DNA of 21,635 bases from an uncultured Bacteroides sp. (GTDB lineage Bacteria > Bacteroidota > Bacteroidia > Bacteroidales > Bacteroidaceae). A program made the translations under genes and the position numbers. A model generated the notes under the pieces. The model saw nothing but the letters and a program-made list of their open reading frames with translations. It was not told the origin of the DNA and made no database searches. The stretch covers positions 1-21,635 of the forward strand of contig NZ_CABUHK010000087.1 of the NCBI RefSeq assembly GCF_902491285.1. Direction: 5' to 3'. Of this stretch, positions 1 through 8,299 are shown one piece after another (within the stretch, counting starts at the first letter, position 1; every line of letters starts with the position of its first letter).

Positions 1-2418
1 TATCAATGTAGCCTGCACATCTCTGACAGTGCCGCTTACGGTTATCTCTTTTCCGGCTGCTGCGGATTTGGTTATGGAAGATGCCGGAAGATTGTCCGAG
101 GCGGAAACGGGTTGTCCGTCTGCTCCGACAAGCTGTCCGTCCGCTCCGATATGAATAGTCTGCTTTAGCAAGATACGCTCGGAAGCGGTTCCCAATTGCA
201 GTTCAAACGCACCGGGTTCTATCAGTCTCCTACCATCTTCCAAGGTAAGGGAAAGTTCGGCAACCGGGAAACTGAGAACGACTTCCTTGCTCTCCCCCGG
301 TTGCAATTCCACTTTCATAAATGCGCGCAGTTGTTTTATGGGGGTGACAACTGAACTTACCAAGTCGCGCACATAAAGCTGGACAACTTCTTTTCCTGTT
401 CTATTTCCTGTATTCCGGATTTGTGCCTTTACGCGGATGGAATCATGTTCCAAAGCGGCCGTCATCTTCTCCAAAGAAAAAGTGGTATAACTCAACCCAT
501 GTCCGAACGTCCACAAAGATGCGGGAGACGAGAAGACGTAATCCCTGCCGGGCGCTTCATAACTGCCCGGCTTCTTATAAAAGCCTTTGTCGGAAGGCAA
601 ATGGTTGTAATAAGCCGGCAGATGCCCTACGCTCTGGGGAAAGGAGAAAGCCAGTTTTCCCGACGGATTCACTTTCCCGAAAAGAATATCGGCTATGGAG
701 TTGCCCGCCTGTTCTCCTGCATACCATTGTGCTAGAATGGCGGGAATATGTTCTTTTTCCCAGGAGATGCAAAAGGGCTTTCCTGCCACAAGTACCAACA
801 CTACCGGTTTTCCTGTTTCATAGACCGCACGGATAAGCTCGCTCTGCGCTCCCGTCAGTTGAAGGTCGTGCAGGTCAAAGCCTTCTCCACAGTTCACCTG
901 GTTATAATCACGCGCCAGCGATGCACTGGAACTGCCGCAGAAGAGCAGGGCGACATCACTTTGGGAAGCAATCTCCACCGCTTCGGAAATAGCAGAAGTA
1001 TCTTTGGACATCATACTGCATCCACGGGCATAACGGACGGTAGCCTTGTCACTCACCAGACGCTTTATCCCTTCCAACGGAGTGACGCCATCCTTATTGT
1101 TCCGGCTCCATGTGTAATCACCGAACTGCACCTGCGCGGCATTCGGCCCGATGACTGCAATCGAACGAATCCGGTCGATATTCAACGGCAATAATCCGTT
1201 TTCGTTTTTCAGCAATACGGTAGATTCATCCGCTATCTTGCGGGACAAGGCGACGCTTTCCGCATCATACATTTCCTGTTTGCCGAACTTCTCTCCATAC
1301 GGGTCTTCAAACAAGCCTGCCGCAAACTTGGCAGCAAGCACCCGGCGCACCGCCTCATCAATCACGCTTATATCCATCTGTCCCTTTTCAACCAACCCTT
1401 TCAGATAGGGATAACATTCGCTGGAAGCCTCTACATCCAGTCCCGCACTGATGGACTGCATGGCGCACTCTGCCGGGCTGCCGGCTGTATGATGAAAGTT
1501 CTGCAACATCTCAATCGCGCCCCAGTCGGAATAGACATATCCTTTAAAGCCCCATTGTTTCCGCAAAATATCGGTCAGCAGATAGCGCGAAGCGGAGTTG
1601 GGGACACGGTTCCAGGAGTTGTAAGTGGACATCACAGCCATGACAGGTAGCCGGGTAACTACCATTTCAAACGGTTTCAGATAGACATCGTGCAAGTCTC
1701 TCACCCCACATTCTACGGACGCGAGGTTCAGCCCGCCCAACGGATTGCCATGAGGGCCGAAATGCTTCAGCATCGGAGAAATGCCATTATCCAGATAACC
1801 GCTTGTCTCCGCACAAGCGAATACCCCGCAAAGGAAAGGGTCTTCCCCATAGGATTCTTCCACCCGTCCCCAACGCAAATCGCGGACTACATCAATGCAG
1901 GGAGCCAATACCTGACGCATCCCCTGCGCATGAAGGTCACGGGACGTAGAAGCTGCCTTCTGATAAGCCAGCGTCGGATTGAAGGTACTTCCCAACGCTA
2001 TATTCTGAGGATATATAGTGGAACCTTCGTGGGCGGAGCCATGCAGGGACTCCGCTACGGTAAATACAGGAATTCCCAAACGGGTGCGCTCTATCATATA
2101 CTTCTGAACGAGCCGCATATTCTTGCTGCAATTCTCCCCAGTCAACGGGAAACCTTCTACAAATCCCCAACCGATATTCCCGGCAAAGGTGGAGAGCTTC
2201 TTTTCGTCCAACGTCTGTCCGTCGAATATATTCCAGGAATGTATATGGCGGATTTGGGCTATTTTCTCTTCGAGCGTCATCCGGCGCAACAGGTCTTCCA
2301 CTCTTTCACCAACGGGCAGAAAGGCATTCTTATAAGGATACGCTTGTCCGCTCGCATCAGAAGAAGAGCACAAAAACAATACGAATGATAGCAGCGGATA
2401 TTTGATATAGTGTTTCAT
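1..2418 (-). CDS. GH3 beta-glycosidase, exported, 3' end outside window
   Basis: I translated this frame by eye; it is open for 806 codons from the ATG at 2416-2418 to the window edge, so the C-terminus is missing. An N-terminal signal sequence (residues 1 to about 25) points to export. Residues about 35-340 form the GH3 barrel: the motif SPMLKHFGPHGNP is present, and GYVYSDWGAI places the likely catalytic nucleophile at Asp298. The second GH3 domain (about 390-620) contains CGEGFDLHDLQL, with Glu512 the candidate acid/base. A fibronectin-III-like domain follows (about 670-745), then an extension holding the doublet GADGQLV/GADGQPV. GH3 enzymes release single beta-linked sugars such as glucose or xylose from non-reducing ends; the exact specificity cannot be read here. 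The gene lies 82 bases after the GH43 gene. Base composition of a few sampled lines is near 50% G+C, above most of the locus, so it may be an older resident gene. Confidence 0.93.
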   Translation of the reverse strand, partial: MKHYIKYPLLSFVLFLCSSSDASGQAYPYKNAFLPVGERVEDLLRRMTLEEKIAQIRHIHSWNIFDGQTLDEKKLSTFAGNIGWGFVEGFPLTGENCSKNMRLVQKYMIERTRLGIPVFTVAESLHGSAHEGSTIYPQNIALGSTFNPTLAYQKAASTSRDLHAQGMRQVLAPCIDVVRDLRWGRVEESYGEDPFLCGVFACAETSGYLDNGISPMLKHFGPHGNPLGGLNLASVECGVRDLHDVYLKPFEMVVTRLPVMAVMSTYNSWNRVPNSASRYLLTDILRKQWGFKGYVYSDWGAIEMLQNFHHTAGSPAECAMQSISAGLDVEASSECYPYLKGLVEKGQMDISVIDEAVRRVLAAKFAAGLFEDPYGEKFGKQEMYDAESVALSRKIADESTVLLKNENGLLPLNIDRIRSIAVIGPNAAQVQFGDYTWSRNNKDGVTPLEGIKRLVSDKATVRYARGCSMMSKDTSAISEAVEIASQSDVALLFCGSSSASLARDYNQVNCGEGFDLHDLQLTGAQSELIRAVYETGKPVVLVLVAGKPFCISWEKEHIPAILAQWYAGEQAGNSIADILFGKVNPSGKLAFSFPQSVGHLPAYYNHLPSDKGFYKKPGSYEAPGRDYVFSSPASLWTFGHGLSYTTFSLEKMTAALEHDSIRVKAQIRNTGNRTGKEVVQLYVRDLVSSVVTPIKQLRAFMKVELQPGESKEVVLSFPVAELSLTLEDGRRLIEPGAFELQLGTASERILLKQTIHIGADGQLVGADGQPVSASDNLPASSITKSAAAGKEITVSGTVRDVQATLI
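113..153 (-). repeat. Two-copy 21-bp direct repeat inside the GH3 gene
   Basis: Bases 113-132 and 134-153 are near-identical copies with a 21-base period. They encode two adjacent heptapeptides, GADGQLV and GADGQPV, just after the fibronectin-III-like domain of the GH3 protein. It looks like a small in-frame duplication in a linker. Confidence 0.5.
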
Positions 2419-2500
2419 CAGTTTTCTATTACCGGTTACAGTCAGTTTTTCAATGGTTTCAATGAGATAATATCAATGTATAAATTAACATAATTAAGAC

Positions 2501-5500
2501 TTACGCAACAAAAATCAGATTAGGACCTGACGAGAGCTCTCTCATATGAGTATTGTTCAGAGAAGCTTTAAGAGGAATATTGGTTTGAATGTGTATCCTT
2601 TTAATGTGCCTGTCTGTTTCAATCTGTAATTTATTACTTTTAAGTTTAACCTTACAATTAACAACCGTGATTTTATTATTGTCATCAATCCGAATATAAG
2701 CTGTGGATATTGCTGTTTCTTCGAGGGCTTTAAAAATTTCGTAAACAGTGTGATCACCGGCACCGCCCGTCTCACCGAAATCGTGCAACCGATACTCGTC
2801 GTCAGAACGCATCCATGGACTTATCATATCAAGGTATTGCTCGCCGATAATTGAGTCAGTATATTCAAAATTACCCTTAGCACCGGAAGCTGGCATACAT
2901 ACACGGCCATTGATATACGGGTCAGGAATGAATCCCCAACGAAGATGTCCGTCGGGAGACATCAGCTGCACACATGCCCCTAAAGTATCATTAAGTTCTC
3001 TCATGTATTTCATATTACCTGTAAGCAGATACATATAATAGACAGCATATATTTTCCAGGCAGTCCATCCATGAGGTGAATTCATTGCTTGATTGGGAGT
3101 AAAATAAATGTCGAGTGCCTCCCAATAACGCAATGTAGCACCTCGCATACGAGCATCGGGTATGAGGTTCTGCTCAAGACAGCAGTGCCGCTCAAGCATG
3201 TATTCTGCTGCGTTGAAATACTTCTCGCGAGTAGATTTATGATCTGAATAGAGTGCCCCCAAAGCCAACTGCAATGCCGAACAACTTATCATACCGTCTT
3301 CGAATGTCATATCGCCCTCGGTCTCTATGTTGTCTCGTCGTTCGGCCAAATCATCAATAGCTTTCATGGCAGAAGTACGATGTCGTATGGCCTTTGAAAG
3401 CCAAACCGAATCGGCTGTTACAACGAATCGGTTCTTTTCAGCATCGGCAAGTTCAAGCATTGATTTAGCAGGATAGATGACGGCCGTGTAATGAATTCCA
3501 TGCGAACGATAAGAGCCATCGGCAGCTTGAACTTTATCACCAGCCAAATAGTCCCCCACACGTGATGCGATAGTAAGATAATGTTCACGCCCTGTAGCTT
3601 CATAAAGATCGACCAATATCCCCATAACCGATGAAAAATTCTGCACCCTGTCAGGATTGGCACATCTCGCCGGAAAACCGGTTACGGTATCCACAAGCAG
3701 GCTGACAGCTTTGGCAAAACGGTTTTCAAGGATGGAATCACTTAACATGGGGTAATGATGTGATGCCAAAAAAGCAGGATAGTATCCATAGAACATTTCA
3801 CATGAGTTTCCCATCAGAGGCGGGTGTCGGGACACCATATCACGTGCTTGACAAAGATAACGCGACCAATCGTCACGAATATAAAAAATACCTTCAGATT
3901 GCTTACCCAAAGCATTGACCGCTTCTATTTTATACTGCCCTTGCTTACGAAAAACAGGAAGTGTTGTTTTGTAAACTCCCGATGTATCGTACTTGAATTT
4001 CAGTTTTCGCGACTGACCATCTCCATCTGTACAGACAATACTGACCAAAGGTTGGTCGGAATATACCCACATCCTATTAGGCTCAGTATTTGTAACTGTA
4101 TATTTATCAAGTTCTATTAATGGCGATGACAACCAACGTGCAAGAGCAGGTTTGACCTCATCAATCTTATCCACGCTCCCGATATGCATTGTCCATTTTT
4201 TATATTCGCCCGGAAGCAATCGATCCTCATCAACGGGATGTCTGGCCGGGAGCGGGCCGCAATGAAGCATGTCCCAACTTGCAGTGAAAATCTGATGTCC
4301 CCACACCCATTCTTTCACATCACGGTAAATATAATTCAAAGAGTATGATGCCACCGGTTCTTCGACACCTACCGCCACGATTCTTCCAAGGGGGGACATA
4401 AAATACCCCCAAGCGAAGTCTCGTTCGCACCGCAATAGCGTAGGAAAATATCGGTCGTTCCACTGGGGAAACGAATGCATCTCGGAATCAATGCCAATAA
4501 CAAGACTTGCCCTCTCAGGAGCAAAAACCGTATCGGTTGCATTCACCATACCACACTCTATTGCCAAATGGTCGGTATACGGTATATATTTCATCGTATA
4601 CATAATACCATCTTTCTGACCGTAAAAAGAAAGTGAATCCATATCCGACGGCATCATATCCACTCCTTCCCACGCAGGTCCTCTCAAAGAGTCGTTACGA
4701 AATGGCACAGTGTCACCCTGTGTATATGCTCTAAGAAAACCACCTCGTTTATCAATGACTGCCTGCCAACCGTCACCGGAAATATCTATAACGTCTTCGT
4801 ACGGATACGAAACAATGTCTTCATACTCGTCAATATCCCATTTTTTACGCCAAGGTATAGTGACTTTACCGTTATCAAATGAAATCGGCAACCACACATA
4901 ACGCGAATCACCCAAATCAGTTTTATTCCAACGATCGAACATGGCTATATAAAGGTCTTTTTTCCCATAGACTGGCTGTACATAAGTACTCTGTGCATAA
5001 AATGTCTTATCAGCCTCCGGACCTGTACATGGATTGCCTATGATTTTCCACGGTCCCATAATGGAATCAGCCATTGCAAGTTCCGCCTCATTAGGGTTCC
5101 AACCTGTACAACCCGACGTAAGCATATAATACTTTGAACCATGTCTGAAAACAGCCGGGGCCTCACGCAGTTTATCAATAAAGTTACGTGTATACCTCCC
5201 CGTAGGACGCAAGTAATCATCGGTAAGTTCATTGATATAAAGTGTACGGTTGTCTTCCGACGAAGCAAACTGATAAGCGCGTCCGTCTTCGTCAACAAAC
5301 AGTGTTTGATCCCGGCTCATCGCATTGTTGGGTCTCAATGCCCCAAGATACTTAAAAGGCCCTGTAGGCGAATCACTCACAGCAATACCTGCCGCAGCCA
5401 TACTGTAATCATCACTGTCGACATGAAACCACATCACGTATTTACCAGTTCGGGCGTTATGGACAACTTTCGGACGTTCCAGCACTTTGCTTGGGTGTAA

Positions 5501-5830
5501 ATCGTGAGAAGAATCACAAGAAACGGCATTCATAACTATCCCTTCAAATGTCCAATCGACCATATCGGGCGAAGAATAACATGACACCCCGATCACATCA
5601 GTACGATAACCGTCCCACGATCCTTTGGGTAAATAAGTAGGTCCATTCTTGTATTCTCCATACCAGTAATATCTGCCACCATGATACAGAATCCCCCCAC
5701 CATGAGCATTGATCGGATTACCGGATGTGTCAAGCCACCGGGCATACTGCACAATCTCACGAGAAGCGACACTATTGGAAATAAACAATCCGACAAACAA
5801 AAAAAGTATCATTAATGTATTTTTCATCAT
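2501..5830 (-). CDS. Bimodular GH43 (exo-beta-1,3-galactanase-like) plus uncharacterised C-terminal enzyme-like region
   Basis: A 1109-residue exported protein with a signal peptide (1 to about 23). Residues 28-335 resemble GH43 subfamilies 24/34. Glu119 sits in LERPKVV, the likely general acid is Glu223 in LREAPAVF, and Gln280 in FYAQSTYV occupies the position where exo-beta-1,3-galactanases of GH43_24 use Gln instead of an Asp base. The spacing of these three residues is close to that of the fungal enzyme Pc1,3Gal43A. The usual N-terminal GH43 Asp is absent (AHGGG at 42-46). Residues about 345-575 look like a beta-sandwich and 576-652 like an Ig-type linker. Residues 655-1020 look all-helical, compatible with an (alpha/alpha)6 barrel, and 1035-1109 are beta-rich. 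I cannot assign a family to 345-1109; GH154 or a similar uronidase-type family is one thing to test. The gene starts 23 bases after the FecR gene and is probably co-transcribed. The start is one of two consecutive ATG codons. Confidence 0.9.
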   Translation of the reverse strand: MMKNTLMILFLFVGLFISNSVASREIVQYARWLDTSGNPINAHGGGILYHGGRYYWYGEYKNGPTYLPKGSWDGYRTDVIGVSCYSSPDMVDWTFEGIVMNAVSCDSSHDLHPSKVLERPKVVHNARTGKYVMWFHVDSDDYSMAAAGIAVSDSPTGPFKYLGALRPNNAMSRDQTLFVDEDGRAYQFASSEDNRTLYINELTDDYLRPTGRYTRNFIDKLREAPAVFRHGSKYYMLTSGCTGWNPNEAELAMADSIMGPWKIIGNPCTGPEADKTFYAQSTYVQPVYGKKDLYIAMFDRWNKTDLGDSRYVWLPISFDNGKVTIPWRKKWDIDEYEDIVSYPYEDVIDISGDGWQAVIDKRGGFLRAYTQGDTVPFRNDSLRGPAWEGVDMMPSDMDSLSFYGQKDGIMYTMKYIPYTDHLAIECGMVNATDTVFAPERASLVIGIDSEMHSFPQWNDRYFPTLLRCERDFAWGYFMSPLGRIVAVGVEEPVASYSLNYIYRDVKEWVWGHQIFTASWDMLHCGPLPARHPVDEDRLLPGEYKKWTMHIGSVDKIDEVKPALARWLSSPLIELDKYTVTNTEPNRMWVYSDQPLVSIVCTDGDGQSRKLKFKYDTSGVYKTTLPVFRKQGQYKIEAVNALGKQSEGIFYIRDDWSRYLCQARDMVSRHPPLMGNSCEMFYGYYPAFLASHHYPMLSDSILENRFAKAVSLLVDTVTGFPARCANPDRVQNFSSVMGILVDLYEATGREHYLTIASRVGDYLAGDKVQAADGSYRSHGIHYTAVIYPAKSMLELADAEKNRFVVTADSVWLSKAIRHRTSAMKAIDDLAERRDNIETEGDMTFEDGMISCSALQLALGALYSDHKSTREKYFNAAEYMLERHCCLEQNLIPDARMRGATLRYWEALDIYFTPNQAMNSPHGWTAWKIYAVYYMYLLTGNMKYMRELNDTLGACVQLMSPDGHLRWGFIPDPYINGRVCMPASGAKGNFEYTDSIIGEQYLDMISPWMRSDDEYRLHDFGETGGAGDHTVYEIFKALEETAISTAYIRIDDNNKITVVNCKVKLKSNKLQIETDRHIKRIHIQTNIPLKASLNNTHMRELSSGPNLIFVA

Positions 5831-5853
5831 TTAATTATTTAGTTAGTTCCCCA

Positions 5854-6867
5854 TTATTTATGGGCAGAATATACGTCAATTACAGTGCGAGAACTCGAAT
5901 CAATGCCTTGTCTACGGACACAACGCATCGGAATAGCGATTTCAAGTAAATGCAGTATATCATAAAGCCCTTCACTGGTAAAAGTAGCATGATAACGCGT
6001 ATTGAAGAGTGTAGAATCTGCGATAACAAAGTCGACAGGATAAATCTGCGACAATCTTGCCAATACCGTAGACAGGTTGTCATTATCGAACAATATCCGA
6101 CCGTCTTTCCAACCACAACATTTCTCAATATCGGCATGATGAGTGATACTGATTCCCGAACTATTAATACACAGATTATCATTAGGCAACAGCGTAACAC
6201 GATCTTCCCCGCCTGTCATGACATCAACATGTCCCGAAATAAGCATCACATTCACCGAATCGTTCGTATATGCATTAATATTAAATGCTGTACCGGTAGC
6301 ATGAACATCTGTTTCACCAACTGTGACTATAAAAGGATGCTCCTTATCGGCATGAACCTCAAAATATCCTTCACCAACAAGCGTCACATGCCGCTTATCA
6401 TCATCAAACACTGCCGGATATTCCAACCTACTATTAGAATTAAGCCATACACGAGAGCCATCAGGCAGTTGCGACTCGATCTTAGCACCATAAGGTGTGG
6501 TCAGACATATCATATGCTCGGAAGCAGTATCCGTCCCGGCCACCACAGCCCAGACAGCCGCTACACATAGAGGAAGCACTAATACCGCAACTTTAGCCAA
6601 TGACATGCGTCTGATATTGCGCAACTTCATCTTCCAGTGTACATGCCTAAGAGCTCTTTCCGTATCAACATCAGCAGCATCGAACGGGGGATCAATCACT
6701 TCGTGTATGGCACGTTTTTGTTCAAAAAAACGGCGGTTAGCATCATCAGCCCCCATCCACTCTTCAACCAGTGAAACTTCGCAGATGTTGGCATCTCCAC
6801 TAAGAACCTTCTCAATCAGACTATCCATTTGTGACGATAGTTCTGCATTTTTCCGGGTATTATTCAT
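5854..6867 (-). CDS. FecR-type anti-sigma factor
   Basis: An inner-membrane anti-sigma factor of 337 residues. It would hold the neighbouring ECF sigma factor inactive until the SusC-like transporter signals that its glycan is present. The cytoplasmic N-terminus (1-88) carries the sigma-binding region. One membrane segment spans about 89-111 (KVAVLVLPLCVAAVWAVVAG). A periplasmic FecR domain covers about 124-219 (TPYGAKIESQLPDGSRVWLN, GEGYFEVHADKEHPFIV), followed by a DUF4974 domain at about 255-317. I chose ATG 6865-6867 over an upstream TTG at 6906 because it forms an ATGA overlap with the sigma-factor stop (6864-6866), a typical sign of translational coupling. GH43 follows after 23 bases. 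Confidence 0.95.
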   Translation of the reverse strand: MNNTRKNAELSSQMDSLIEKVLSGDANICEVSLVEEWMGADDANRRFFEQKRAIHEVIDPPFDAADVDTERALRHVHWKMKLRNIRRMSLAKVAVLVLPLCVAAVWAVVAGTDTASEHMICLTTPYGAKIESQLPDGSRVWLNSNSRLEYPAVFDDDKRHVTLVGEGYFEVHADKEHPFIVTVGETDVHATGTAFNINAYTNDSVNVMLISGHVDVMTGGEDRVTLLPNDNLCINSSGISITHHADIEKCCGWKDGRILFDNDNLSTVLARLSQIYPVDFVIADSTLFNTRYHATFTSEGLYDILHLLEIAIPMRCVRRQGIDSSSRTVIDVYSAHK

Positions 6868-7463
6868 GTCTGTAAAAAAGTTAGAAATAATGTTGCAATA
6901 GCCCAATATTGGTCTAATATTTTAAGAAAATGCCGTTTGGCGCGTTGCATGCGATCTTCTACAGCACGCACTGATATGCCTAAAATGGCGGCAATTTCAG
7001 AATATTTAAGTCCCTCATGCCGACTCAGACGCCAGACATCCCATTCTTTTTTGTCCAGACTTGCTTCGGCTGAAGCTATGAGTTTCTTCAGTTCACTGTA
7101 AAACAGCATCTTATTTATATCTTCGCCCAAGACATAAGGCTGTATCCTCACGAGCTGTTCCGAACTATATCGACGCTCTTTTTCACGACGATGCAACTCA
7201 TTGATACACATATTCTGAGCACTCTTCAGCAAGTATGATTTGAAGTTAGTTATGACTGGCAATACCTCACGCATATCCCATATATGCAGAAATATAGACT
7301 GTGCGATATCCTCACTGTCCTCAATTCTATTCATAAACCGGGCACAAAACATTACCACATCGACATAATATTTACGGAAAATACAGTCGAAAGCCTCACG
7401 ATCACCTTTGCAAAGCGCCGATAATAAGTATTTATCATTATGTGCATACTTTTCGTCTCTCAT
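6864..7463 (-). CDS. ECF-type RNA polymerase sigma factor
   Basis: A 199-residue extracytoplasmic-function sigma factor of the Bacteroidetes type paired with FecR regulators. Region 2 spans about residues 20-85 (YYVDVVMFCARFMNRIEDSE, then DIAQSIFLHIWDMRE). Region 4 spans about 120-175, with the helix-turn-helix YSEIAAILGISVRAVEDRMQ. I chose the ATG at 7461-7463, which gives the normal family N-terminus; the longer frame to 7502 starts with TTG and adds 13 residues not typical of the family. The 3' end overlaps the FecR start codon (ATGA). It lies between the esterase and FecR genes rather than ahead of susC, so its own expression may depend on the operon it controls. Confidence 0.94.
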   Translation of the reverse strand: MRDEKYAHNDKYLLSALCKGDREAFDCIFRKYYVDVVMFCARFMNRIEDSEDIAQSIFLHIWDMREVLPVITNFKSYLLKSAQNMCINELHRREKERRYSSEQLVRIQPYVLGEDINKMLFYSELKKLIASAEASLDKKEWDVWRLSRHEGLKYSEIAAILGISVRAVEDRMQRAKRHFLKILDQYWAIATLFLTFLQT

Positions 7464-7511
7464 TATTATGCCATCAAATTCGTTCTTACCGTAGAATAAC
7501 AAGTCCTCTCA

Positions 7512-8291
7512 TTAAAATGATTTAAGCCATGCAACTATCAAACCGAGAAGCTCATCATGATGAGGGAACCAACCTCTATATCCCCAACCATGGCGTCCGT
7601 CGGGAAACATTACCAACGTTGCAGGTACCCCATGGCGTTGCAGAGCCGAATAATAACGTATAGAATTCTGAGGATGTACAACATCGTCATCACCACAATG
7701 TACGATAAAAGCGCGGGGAGTGTCTGCCTTCACCTTATTCTCGGCCGAATATTCAGCTGCGAGTTCATCACTGTCACAAGAGCCTAAAAACTCATTACGA
7801 GTACCTGCATGAGTTATACATTTATCAAGTGACACTACGGGATAAAACAGCAGTTGGAATGACGGACGACACGCGGCAGTTGGATGTGTTGCCACAACCG
7901 AAGCCAAATGTCCTCCAGCTGATGAGCCCATCACGCCTATCTGTTCGGGGTCAATGCCCCACACCGCTGCACTATCAGTAAGCACTTTAAAAGCTTTCTC
8001 TACATCACCGAGCGGTTTGGTGAGATCACCGGCAGGCAAATGATATTGTAGAACCACGAAAGTCAATCCAAGATTGTTAAAAAACGGAGCCCAGTCGTAG
8101 CCTTCGTGACCGATAGCCACATCGCTATAGCCACCGCCAGGACAACACACAATAGCTCTACCCGTAGACAAATCTCCAGGTGGTAAAAAGACTTTCATAA
8201 ACGAACTGTCTATATCAATCACCCGAGGAACTGAACCCCACGCACTAAATGCGCTTGCAACTGTCACCAATAGTATAATAAAGATTCTCAT
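7512..8291 (-). CDS. Alpha/beta-hydrolase carbohydrate esterase
   Basis: A 259-residue protein with a signal peptide (about 1-19), so it is probably periplasmic. The fold is the small alpha/beta-hydrolase type seen in acetyl-xylan esterase and BD-FAE-like proteins. The oxyanion-region motif PGGGYSDVAIGHEG is at 51-64. The nucleophile elbow GSSAG gives Ser124. The likely Asp is Asp202 in CGDDDVVHP, and His234 in PDGRHGWGY completes the triad. It would remove acetyl or other ester groups from the glycan so that the glycosidases can proceed; the acyl group cannot be told from sequence. Only 8 bases separate it from the GH97 stop, so it is in the same transcript. Confidence 0.9.
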   Translation of the reverse strand: MRIFIILLVTVASAFSAWGSVPRVIDIDSSFMKVFLPPGDLSTGRAIVCCPGGGYSDVAIGHEGYDWAPFFNNLGLTFVVLQYHLPAGDLTKPLGDVEKAFKVLTDSAAVWGIDPEQIGVMGSSAGGHLASVVATHPTAACRPSFQLLFYPVVSLDKCITHAGTRNEFLGSCDSDELAAEYSAENKVKADTPRAFIVHCGDDDVVHPQNSIRYYSALQRHGVPATLVMFPDGRHGWGYRGWFPHHDELLGLIVAWLKSF

Positions 8292-8299
8292 ATCACAGA

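Noticed and set aside
5950..6570. Plus-strand open frames of 100-230 codons opposite the sigma, FecR, GH3, GH27-like and SusC genes
   Set aside because: They are shadows of strongly supported minus-strand genes, resemble no protein family, and have no operon context.
6868..6906. Upstream TTG starts for FecR (6906), the sigma factor (7502) and the SusE-like protein (15606)
   Set aside because: Each adds residues not typical of the family and, for FecR and the SusE-like protein, lengthens the overlap with the preceding gene; the internal ATG codons give an ATGA coupling or a proper lipoprotein signal.
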